DNA of 64,000 bases. Origin: an uncultured Paracoccaceae bacterium (GTDB lineage Bacteria; Pseudomonadota; Alphaproteobacteria; Rhodobacterales; Rhodobacteraceae). The stretch lies in NCBI GenBank assembly GCA_947493255.1, contig CANLQK010000001.1, positions 310,001 through 374,000 on the forward strand, written 5' to 3'. Each line of letters starts with the position of its first letter. Within the stretch, counting starts at the first letter, position 1. The position numbers and the translations under genes were made by a program. Below, in pieces: positions 57,661-64,000 of the stretch. The notes below the pieces were generated by a model. It was not told the origin of the DNA and ran no database searches. It saw only the letters and a list, made by a program, of their open reading frames with translations.

Positions 57661-58519
57661 TTACGCGGAATTTACGACCCGTAATATCGGGTTTGTAACA
57701 CCCAAAGAACAGGACATGTTGCGCGGTGCAACGGTGTTTGTATGCGGAACGGGCGGTATGGGTGGTGCCTGTATTTTAGGGCTGGTTCGGGCGGGGGTTG
57801 GCAAGTTGATTATTGCCGATCTGGATGAATTTGAGGTCAGCAATTTGAACCGGCAGGTGTTTGCATTTCTTGACACAGTAGACCGACATAAGGCCGAAGC
57901 CACTGCAGAGATTGCCAGCAAGATAAACCCGGACATCCAGATCGAAGTACACCACAGCGACTGGACTGAACGGGTTGATGATTTGATTGCGCAGTCTGTG
58001 GTTGTCGTAAACGGCACTGATGATCTTGGCGCATCGTTGTTGCTATATCGGCGGGCGCGGGCCTTGCGAAAGACCGTGATCGATGCATATGCATCGCCGT
58101 TGCCGTCTGTCTATGTGACCACGCCCGATGCTCAAGCGCACGAAGATCGTTTCGGGTACCCAACAAAAGAAACGGCTTGGGATGAAATTACCGACGACCA
58201 AAGGTCGGCGGCATTTTTGAAGGAAACAGAATGGGTTGTGATTCATTCTTCATCTAGAAAATACATCGATCTTGAAATCGTCGGGGACGTGGTTGCAGGG
58301 AAAAGGTCGCGAATGTCATTTGCACCTATGGTGATCTCGACCGGACAATTGATGTGTTACGAGGCGATAAATGCTGTGCTTGGTCGGCCGCATGGAACCG
58401 ATAATCGCGGCTATTTCTTTAACCCTTATGCTGCACGGGTGGAGCAGCCCAAGAACGCGCTTGTTGCGGCCATTATACGCCCCTTTGTGCGCAGATTTAT
58501 TAAGGGGCTGATGGCATGA
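57650..58519 (+). CDS. ThiF/MoeB-family E1-like adenylyltransferase
   Basis: A 289-aa protein of the E1/ThiF superfamily. The nucleotide-binding motif is FVCGTGGMGGACILGLVRAG, then ADLDEFEVSNLNRQVF (DxDxxxxSNLNRQ). Later residues include VVNGTDDLGASLLL and the loop around IDAYASPLPSVYV. There is no zinc CxxC tail as in ThiF/MoeB and no ubiquitin-like partner nearby. It should adenylate a carboxylate, of a small protein or of a small molecule. It starts at ATG 57650 (or 57653), overlapping the GNAT-like gene, and ends with an ATGA overlap to a membrane protein. Confidence 0.85.
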   Translation: MMFDYAEFTTRNIGFVTPKEQDMLRGATVFVCGTGGMGGACILGLVRAGVGKLIIADLDEFEVSNLNRQVFAFLDTVDRHKAEATAEIASKINPDIQIEVHHSDWTERVDDLIAQSVVVVNGTDDLGASLLLYRRARALRKTVIDAYASPLPSVYVTTPDAQAHEDRFGYPTKETAWDEITDDQRSAAFLKETEWVVIHSSSRKYIDLEIVGDVVAGKRSRMSFAPMVISTGQLMCYEAINAVLGRPHGTDNRGYFFNPYAARVEQPKNALVAAIIRPFVRRFIKGLMA

Positions 58520-59709
58520 CATTGGCTGCGTCCGATACGGGAAATTTATTCTTAGCGATCGCAGCAGTTGCAGGGCTATGTATTTTGCACGGCGTGATCA
58601 CCGCGCGTGACCCACGGGCGCCGCTAAATCGGCGTTTCCTGTTTGGGTTACGGGTTATGATGATGCTGTTTATCGGGCGTGCGTTGTTTGTTTTGACGGA
58701 TGTGCAAGCGTTTCGGTTTTTCATTTTATTGGGGGCCGCGTTGGTCCCGTTGTCCGTACTGTTGCTGTGCGAAGGTTTGCTGCGACGACACGCACCGCCA
58801 TGGGCGAAGACATGGGTCGCGGTCGGTACGATTGTGTTTTCTGTTCTGTCGTTGTGGTGGTCGGACAGCATTGATCCACTACGTTTGATTGGACTTTTGG
58901 TGTTTCAGTTCAGTGGGTTCGTAATTGGTGGGTATTTAGTGTTCACAAGGGCGCGCGACGACCTAAGCGCGTCTGAAAACAGAACGGTCGAACGATTGGC
59001 GTTTTCGCTGGTGTTACTTGTGCCACTTGCTGCGGCAGATTTTCTGATGGTTTATTTGGGGCTTCCTGCGCAAATCTCGCCCTTAGGAGTCTTGTTCTTG
59101 TGCTGGTTGGCTGTGTCATTGGGACGTGCGCAAACGCGGCACCGGGCACCGTTAGTGTCATTTTTGGCAGTGGCGTTGGCGGCTGGCCTTTCGGGCGTGG
59201 TTTTGGCCCGAATGTTCGGGATGGACAAAGATGGGACGATCTTGACCTTGGCCGTAATATTATCGGCTGTTTTGGTCGCCGTTTTGTTCATCGAAGCACG
59301 GACATTACGGGCGGACGAACGGTCGGAAACCTTGCTACGACATATGGCGGATGACCGGTCGCGCGACGCATTGGGGTTTTTGCGCGGATTGCAGGCGCAT
59401 CCCTTGGTTCAGGGCGCCGTGATGATCGATGCAGAACAGCTGAGCGACCTTGACGCGGATGTGTTGCGTCATGTGTTCCGGGTTCGACCTGTTTTGCGCC
59501 GATCTGACCCGTTTTTTAGTGATGGGGTAGAAGGCGATCACATTTCGCATCTCTTTAGTCTCTTCGATGCCAGCCATATTTTGCTGGTGAGTGAAATTGA
59601 CCTTACGCTTGTGGCGTTGTCGATGCCGACTTTGGCAATGTCACCCCGCGCTGAATTGGAATTGGCGGCTGTGCAACGCATGGCGTGTTTGATGGTGGCT
59701 GACGAATGA
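58516..59709 (+). CDS. Polytopic membrane protein of the ThiF operon
   Basis: A 397-aa protein. About seven or eight hydrophobic helices span residues 10-260 (for example NLFLAIAAVAGLCILHGVI, FFILLGAALVPLSVLLLCEG, LIGLLVFQFSGFVIGGYLVF, and VSFLAVALAAGLSGVVLARM). A C-terminal soluble part follows (LLRHMADDRSRDALGFLRGL and later). The layout is like a 7TM sensor with a cytoplasmic tail, but no known domain is recognised. It overlaps its neighbours by 4 nt on both sides, so all four proteins probably act together. Confidence 0.65.
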   Translation: MTLAASDTGNLFLAIAAVAGLCILHGVITARDPRAPLNRRFLFGLRVMMMLFIGRALFVLTDVQAFRFFILLGAALVPLSVLLLCEGLLRRHAPPWAKTWVAVGTIVFSVLSLWWSDSIDPLRLIGLLVFQFSGFVIGGYLVFTRARDDLSASENRTVERLAFSLVLLVPLAAADFLMVYLGLPAQISPLGVLFLCWLAVSLGRAQTRHRAPLVSFLAVALAAGLSGVVLARMFGMDKDGTILTLAVILSAVLVAVLFIEARTLRADERSETLLRHMADDRSRDALGFLRGLQAHPLVQGAVMIDAEQLSDLDADVLRHVFRVRPVLRRSDPFFSDGVEGDHISHLFSLFDASHILLVSEIDLTLVALSMPTLAMSPRAELELAAVQRMACLMVADE

Positions 59710-60674
59710 TCGACAAGGGGATTTTTGAAAGCTGTGTGCAACGCGCAGGTCTTGCGCCGACGGTTCACAATACCCAACCCGCCAGATGGACGCAGGACGG
59801 CGAAGTGTTGTCCCTGTTTTGTGATACCAATGTCGGGCTGACCATTGGGGATCCAATTGGGCGCGATGCGGCCTTGTCTTGCGGCGCAGTTTTGGAAGGT
59901 ATGGTTCTGGCCTTGTCGGCGCATGCGGTTGAGGCACAGGTTCGCTATACTGGGCACAATACGGCCCCTGGTCAGGGGTTGGTTGCTGTGGCGCATTTGA
60001 CGTTAAGCGAGGGGGGCGAGGATGTGTTGCACCCGCAGTTGGAGAAAAGGTTTACGTGGCGGGGCCCGTTTGTTGATGAACCTGCAGCCTTGTTTGGATG
60101 GACCCGATCAGATGCGCGTTTGGTGACAGACCAGACTGGGAAAGATTGGTTGGCTGACGCGAACGATTGGGCCAGCTTGGACATTATGCAAAACGCTAGA
60201 TTTCGTCGTGAACTGGTGTCTTGGATGCGTCTTTCAGAAAGGCATCCACGGTCTGGTTTGGACGGGATGGACCGCGCTTCGATGTTAATGAGCGAAAACG
60301 AAGCGCGGCTAGCGCCTTATGTTCTGACCAAGTTCTGGAAGGTTATGAACGCGTTTGGCATGACGAAAAATGTGGTTTCAGAGGCGGGCGTTACTGCGGC
60401 AACGCCTGTGATTGCAATTTTTCATAGAGACATTCACGAAAACCCGGTCGAGACGGGCCGAGCCTATTTGCGGATGTGCCTAGAAGCCACGTCTTTGGGG
60501 TTTGCTGGGTGGCCGATGGCTGCGTTGAGCGATCATGAAAAGACGAACGAGGCAACCCGAGACAGGTTCGGGATCCCGTCGGACAGGCGTTTGGTGCAGG
60601 TTGTTCGGTTTGGGAAGCCACGTGGGGACGCACCGCCAAGAGCCAGAAGGCCATTGGCGGAGGTTTTGCGTTAG
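59706..60674 (+). CDS. Acg-like nitroreductase-family flavoprotein
   Basis: A 322-aa protein with the Acg/nitroreductase layout (LAPTVHNTQPARWTQDGE near the start, RNAR-type FMN contacts, then EATSLGFAGWPMAALSDH and QVVRFGKPRG). Acg-family proteins bind FMN and may store rather than turn it over, since some lack a lid. It is last in the operon, ATGA-coupled, and its end overlaps the convergent flavin reductase gene by 4 nt. E1-like plus nitroreductase pairs also occur fused (for example MoeY of mycobacteria), suggesting a shared biosynthetic role. Confidence 0.78.
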   Translation: MIDKGIFESCVQRAGLAPTVHNTQPARWTQDGEVLSLFCDTNVGLTIGDPIGRDAALSCGAVLEGMVLALSAHAVEAQVRYTGHNTAPGQGLVAVAHLTLSEGGEDVLHPQLEKRFTWRGPFVDEPAALFGWTRSDARLVTDQTGKDWLADANDWASLDIMQNARFRRELVSWMRLSERHPRSGLDGMDRASMLMSENEARLAPYVLTKFWKVMNAFGMTKNVVSEAGVTAATPVIAIFHRDIHENPVETGRAYLRMCLEATSLGFAGWPMAALSDHEKTNEATRDRFGIPSDRRLVQVVRFGKPRGDAPPRARRPLAEVLR

Positions 60675-61156
60675 CCTTTGATCGAAACGAAACGACCGCC
60701 CTGGAACAGCAGGGGCAGACCATCACGCGCACTGGCACGATGAACGCGACCCACGATGATTGAATGGTCACCGGCGTCGTGTTCGATTTCGAGACTGCAT
60801 TCGAACCGAGCAAGGCACCCTTTTAACAGGGGCACGCCACTTTTGCCTTCATCCCAGTCCAAGCCGGCAAAGGCTGATTTGTCCTTTGTGAACCCGTTGC
60901 AGATGTCCTGTTGGTGGGCATCAAGAACATGGATCGCAAAGTCTGGTGCGCCTGAATAGTAACCGAAACGCTTTGACGATTTCGCAGGCGACCACAGCAC
61001 CAAAGGCGGGTCCAAAGACACGGACGCAAAGCTGTTTGCCGTGATGCCGATAGGGCCATCTGCGGAAGGGACCGTTACGATGGTGACGCCTGTCGCATAG
61101 GCACCTAAGGCCGTGCGAAAGGCCCGTGGATCATCAAGTGGATCAAAACCAAACAC
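60671..61156 (-). CDS. Flavin reductase
   Basis: A 161-aa member of the HpaC/flavin-reductase-like FMN-binding family, starting at GTG 61156 directly after the aldo/keto reductase stop. It shows RTALGAYATGVTIVTV, then GITANSFASVSLDPPLVLWS and the later GDHSIIVGRVHRA. It supplies reduced FMN to a partner monooxygenase, here the LLM protein two genes upstream. It overlaps the convergent nitroreductase gene by 4 nt. Confidence 0.9.
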   Translation of the reverse strand: MFGFDPLDDPRAFRTALGAYATGVTIVTVPSADGPIGITANSFASVSLDPPLVLWSPAKSSKRFGYYSGAPDFAIHVLDAHQQDICNGFTKDKSAFAGLDWDEGKSGVPLLKGCLARFECSLEIEHDAGDHSIIVGRVHRASARDGLPLLFQGGRFVSIKG

Positions 61157-62041
61157 CTATGGTACCTCGTGGCCAAGTGCGGCTTCATATAGTTTGAACC
61201 ATGTCGGGCGATCCATTTTGACTTTGAGTGCGTCAGAGAAGCCTTTGATACGATTGATGTTATTGGTTCCCATAACCGGCATGACGTTTGCGGGGTGCGC
61301 CAGGATCCAAGCGATTGCGACTGCGGCGCGATCGACTGAATTGGCGTTTGCAACGTCGTCCATCACAGCGGTTAACGGCGTGTTTTCTGTCATCAATGCA
61401 CCGCCGCCCAGTGGTGACCACGCCATTGGTGGGATGCCACGCTCTTGGAGGTAGGCCATGTCGCCGTTTGTAAGTGCATCATGTGCCGTCAGCGACAGCT
61501 CGATCTGGTTTGTGACCAGTTTAGTTTTTGTGGCCGACTGAAGAAGATTCCAGTCGTGGAGTTTGAAATTCGAGACGCCAACTGTGCGCACTTTGCCAGA
61601 GGCAACGACCTCGTCCAATGCCGCGCCTGTTTCATGGTGGTCCATCAACGGGTCAGGGCGGTGGATGAGCAAAACGTCGATCTTGTCGATGCCCATTAGG
61701 CGCAAAGAATGATCAACGGACGCCAAGATATGGTCACGCGATGTGTCGTAGAATTTTCCGCCAACATCTGCATACCGACCAGCAGGGATGAGGATGTCGC
61801 ATTTGGTGACGACCTCGATCTGGTCTTTGATGGCGGGTGTCAGGGCGGCGCCCATGATTTCTTCGGCCATGTACCCACCATAGATATCGGCCTGATCCAT
61901 TGTGGTGATTCCTTGTTCAAGGCAGGCCTCGATCTTGGCCTGCACGTGCGCCGGAGACGTGTCTTCGACGTCGCCAAGACGCCACATGCCATAAACGATG
62001 CGGCTAAGCGACAGATCGGATGTAAGGTTAATGCGTTCCAT
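61157..62041 (-). CDS. Aldo/keto reductase
   Basis: A 294-aa (alpha/beta)8-barrel oxidoreductase. The catalytic tyrosine-type motif DQADIYGGYM (D, Y) and the conserved HRPDPLMDHH follow the AKR pattern, and the NADPH-binding text AIAWILAHPANVMPVMGTNN is near the end. Close to the YdhF-type group. Between a flavin-dependent monooxygenase and a flavin reductase on the same strand, it may reduce an aldehyde or ketone produced by the oxygenase. Its start shares one base with the upstream stop (TAATG). Confidence 0.88.
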   Translation of the reverse strand: MERINLTSDLSLSRIVYGMWRLGDVEDTSPAHVQAKIEACLEQGITTMDQADIYGGYMAEEIMGAALTPAIKDQIEVVTKCDILIPAGRYADVGGKFYDTSRDHILASVDHSLRLMGIDKIDVLLIHRPDPLMDHHETGAALDEVVASGKVRTVGVSNFKLHDWNLLQSATKTKLVTNQIELSLTAHDALTNGDMAYLQERGIPPMAWSPLGGGALMTENTPLTAVMDDVANANSVDRAAVAIAWILAHPANVMPVMGTNNINRIKGFSDALKVKMDRPTWFKLYEAALGHEVP

Positions 62042-63195
62042 TATGTGCGTGGTCCATTTCCAAGAGGGGTTGCAGGCGTATCGCTGGGGACACGACCATA
62101 AGCATGGGGCAATGAGCAGGTTTTCAAGTCGGGCATGACAAGTTTTCCGAAATGTTTTGCTTCATCGATGTGCGGGTAACCAGAGAAAATGAAGCTGCGG
62201 ATGCCCATCTTTCGGTAGTTTTCGATTTTGCTAAGCACTTGATCAGCCGAGCCGACCAACGCGGCACCACAGCCAGACCGTGCACGGCCAACGCCTGTCC
62301 ACAGACCCGGTTCAACGTAACCGTATTTGTCAGCCAGCTCGCGTGCCTTGGCTTGGTGGGCGACGCCTAGTGAAATACTGTCATGAGCGCGGTCTCGGAT
62401 AAGTTTGCCATAGTCGTCGTCCAGCTTTGACACGATATAGTCGGCGTATTCGCGCGCCTCTGCTTCAGTGTCGCGCACGATCATGTGCACGCGGAGACCG
62501 TAATCCAATGTGCGGTCGTATTTTTCGGCCACCGCATTCACATCTTTCATGCGCTGCGCGATGTTTTCTTCTGGTTCGGGCCACATCAGATAAACGTCGC
62601 AATGTTGGCCGCACAGATCCAAGGCGGCTGGGCTGTAGCCACCAAAATACAGCAAGGGGCCACCAATCTGGTATGGCGTCGCAGGGGCTGTTGGCACACC
62701 CTTGAAATTATAGACTTCGCCTTCGTAGTTAATCTCGTCTTGGGTCCATGCCTGCTTCAAGATCTCGACGACTTCGCGCGACCGTTGATACCGGAAGCCA
62801 CTTTCAGCAACTTCGCCCGGAAAATCCGAGGAAATGACGTTGAGCGTAAGGCGACCTTTCATCATGTGATCCAACGTGGCGACTGTGCGCGCCAACATGA
62901 TGGGTTGCATTTCGCCACAGCGGATCGCGGCCAGCATGTTGATTTTCTCGGTGAGCGGCGCCATGCCTGCAACGAATGACAATGTGTCTTGGCCAACTTG
63001 GTACGATGATGGGGCCAACACATTACGGAACCCTTGTTCTTCTGCCGTTAGGACAATGTCGCGACAGTGTTTCCATGACGATCGCAGGTCACCGTCCGGC
63101 ACACCAAGAAATTGGTAGTCGTCTGAACATAAAGCAGAAAACCAAGACACTTCTGATGCGTCTAGGTCTGGGCTTGTTACTGGTACAACGGTCAT
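62041..63195 (-). CDS. LLM-class flavin-dependent monooxygenase
   Basis: A 384-aa protein of the alkanesulfonate-monooxygenase (SsuD)/luciferase-like family: PSSYQVGQDTLSFVAGMAPL, then MLARTVATLDHMMKGRLTLN, GPLLYFGGYSPAALDLCGQ, and VGSADQVLSKIENYRKMGI. It uses FMNH2 and O2. The downstream flavin reductase supplies the reduced flavin. In SsuD the catalytic histidine lies in the loop about HAYD; here GVSDDYQFLGVPDGD-like text begins the barrel, so the substrate is not readable. It could cleave a sulfonate or oxidise another small molecule. First gene of a three-gene operon divergent from a GntR regulator. Confidence 0.88.
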   Translation of the reverse strand: MTVVPVTSPDLDASEVSWFSALCSDDYQFLGVPDGDLRSSWKHCRDIVLTAEEQGFRNVLAPSSYQVGQDTLSFVAGMAPLTEKINMLAAIRCGEMQPIMLARTVATLDHMMKGRLTLNVISSDFPGEVAESGFRYQRSREVVEILKQAWTQDEINYEGEVYNFKGVPTAPATPYQIGGPLLYFGGYSPAALDLCGQHCDVYLMWPEPEENIAQRMKDVNAVAEKYDRTLDYGLRVHMIVRDTEAEAREYADYIVSKLDDDYGKLIRDRAHDSISLGVAHQAKARELADKYGYVEPGLWTGVGRARSGCGAALVGSADQVLSKIENYRKMGIRSFIFSGYPHIDEAKHFGKLVMPDLKTCSLPHAYGRVPSDTPATPLGNGPRT

Positions 63196-63302
63196 GGCAC
63201 CTCCAAAGGGTATTGATTTGCCCCTTGCGTAGCATCCTAAAGATGGTGCATCAATAGTGTATCAATTGTTCTGCCACGAAGTGATCAAGAAAGGGAGGAT
63301 TG

Positions 63303-64000
63303 ATGTCAGATTTTCAAACAACGTCCGACCGATACGGGGCGCTTCCGAAGTATGTCCAGATCGCAGAGATGTTGATCCGCGATATGGCTGCTGGACGTTT
63401 GGTGGATGGCGCACGTTTGCCGCCCGAACGTGAAATGGCCCAAGAGTTGGGCATTGCAGTTGGGACATTGCGAAAGTCATTGGATGTTTTGGCAGACAAA
63501 GGCCTGCTGGAACGGGTTCAAGGGTCTGGCAATTACGTGCGCGCGCAGGCGAACGTACCGTCAGTCTATTCGTTTTTGCGAATTGAACGGTTGCAGGGCG
63601 GTGGCTTGCCCACGGCGGAAATGTTGTCGATTGACCAGATGGTGGCCCCCCATGCGGCAGGATTTCGTAGCCCTAATGGGTTTCGGTTCCGCCGGCTTCG
63701 GTTCATGGATGAAGTGCCCGCCGCGATGGAAGAGATCTGGTTGGATGGCGCTGTGACCGACGCAGTTGACGCCAATGCAGTGTCTGAATCCCTATACCTT
63801 TATTACCGAGAGGCGCTCGGGGTTGTTATTACGGCTGCCGAGGACCGTGTGAATGTCGCTGCGGTGCCGGACTGGGTGGACCCTAGGTTTGGCTTGAAGG
63901 CAGGCGAGGTTGCTGGATACATCGAACGGACAGGGCGCGCGCAATCAGGCGAAACTGTTGAGTTTTCAAGAACATGGTTCGATCCGAACCAAATTAATTA
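63303..64000 (+). CDS. GntR/HutC-family regulator (partial at window edge)
   Basis: The first 232 codons of a GntR-type protein starting at ATG 63303 behind AAGGGAGGATTG. The winged HTH is PKYVQIAEMLIRDMAAGRLV, then RLPPEREMAQELGIAVGTLR; the UTRA effector domain follows (SIDQMVAPHAAGFRSP to ERTGRAQSGETVEFSRTW). It ends at the window edge, possibly a codon or two from its natural end. It is divergent from the LLM monooxygenase operon (start 63195), with a 107-bp shared region, so it probably controls it in response to a small substrate. Confidence 0.88.
   Translation, partial: MSDFQTTSDRYGALPKYVQIAEMLIRDMAAGRLVDGARLPPEREMAQELGIAVGTLRKSLDVLADKGLLERVQGSGNYVRAQANVPSVYSFLRIERLQGGGLPTAEMLSIDQMVAPHAAGFRSPNGFRFRRLRFMDEVPAAMEEIWLDGAVTDAVDANAVSESLYLYYREALGVVITAAEDRVNVAAVPDWVDPRFGLKAGEVAGYIERTGRAQSGETVEFSRTWFDPNQIN

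Noticed and set aside
1-64000. CRISPR arrays, rRNA genes, insertion sequences, riboswitches
   Set aside because: I found no regular spaced repeats, rRNA signatures, transposase genes with terminal repeats or known riboswitch cores in the window.

Overview
The window reads as chromosome of a marine alphaproteobacterium of the Roseobacter group (Rhodobacterales). The evidence is gene content: a GapR (DUF2312) protein, a ScfR-type short-chain acyl regulator, a symporter-fused sensor kinase, a Blh/BigR pair, a TAXI TRAP transporter and an fdsGBACD formate dehydrogenase operon. The lineage is inferred from families, not from a database search.

Layout. 1-11.6 kb is core-like: the N-terminal part of a Tat-exported ABC solute-binding protein, ScfR, a receiver/small membrane protein/symporter-kinase operon, a FliM-like protein, Blh plus BigR/SqrR, an enoyl-CoA hydratase fusion lacking its NAD domain, GapR, PhzF and a sulfotransferase-like protein. 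11,714-30,438 is an 18.7 kb integrative element in the 3' end of tRNA-Thr(TGT). It is bounded by a perfect 47-bp repeat (11744-11790 and 30392-30438), with a P4-type integrase beside the right end and a perfect 22-bp repeat just inside each end. Inside are a FimB-sized tyrosine recombinase next to a 20-bp inverted repeat that may bound an invertible switch in front of a three-gene export operon; a large serine recombinase with a VirD4/HerA-like ATPase; an HTH/RuvC-like/DUF3768 group; a radical SAM / CutA / membrane-anchored beta-rich protein cassette; a split coupling-protein module with a Replic_Relax protein; and an undescribed two-gene membrane module (823 and 329 aa). No relaxase or mating-pair genes were seen.

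30.4-35.2 kb is a looser accessory stretch: a nuclease, small membrane proteins, a LuxR regulator fused to a degenerate alpha/beta hydrolase, a WYL-like exported protein and about 0.8 kb without a gene. 35.2-41.7 kb is a DctB/DctD-like two-component pair followed by a TAXI TRAP transporter; the same inverted repeat lies before both units and the DctD homologue lacks the GAFTGA loop. 41.9-45.3 kb holds hglS, a ROK kinase and nagA, overlapping head to tail. 45.2-49.2 kb is a pqiA-pqiA-pqiB-pqiC envelope lipid transport operon on the minus strand.

49.3-56.6 kb is a LysR regulator and fdsG-fdsB-(unknown)-fdsA-fdhD-fdsD, an NAD-dependent molybdenum formate dehydrogenase operon with a shared GATAG-N7-CTATC operator candidate. 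56.7-60.7 kb is a tight four-gene operon (GNAT-like, ThiF-like E1, polytopic membrane protein, nitroreductase) with no function I can assign. The window ends with a flavin-dependent monooxygenase, aldo/keto reductase and flavin reductase operon and a truncated divergent GntR regulator.

The best candidates for undescribed biology are the radical SAM/CutA/membrane cassette, the two-gene membrane module and the putative invertible switch, all in the element, plus the GNAT/ThiF/membrane/nitroreductase operon outside it.
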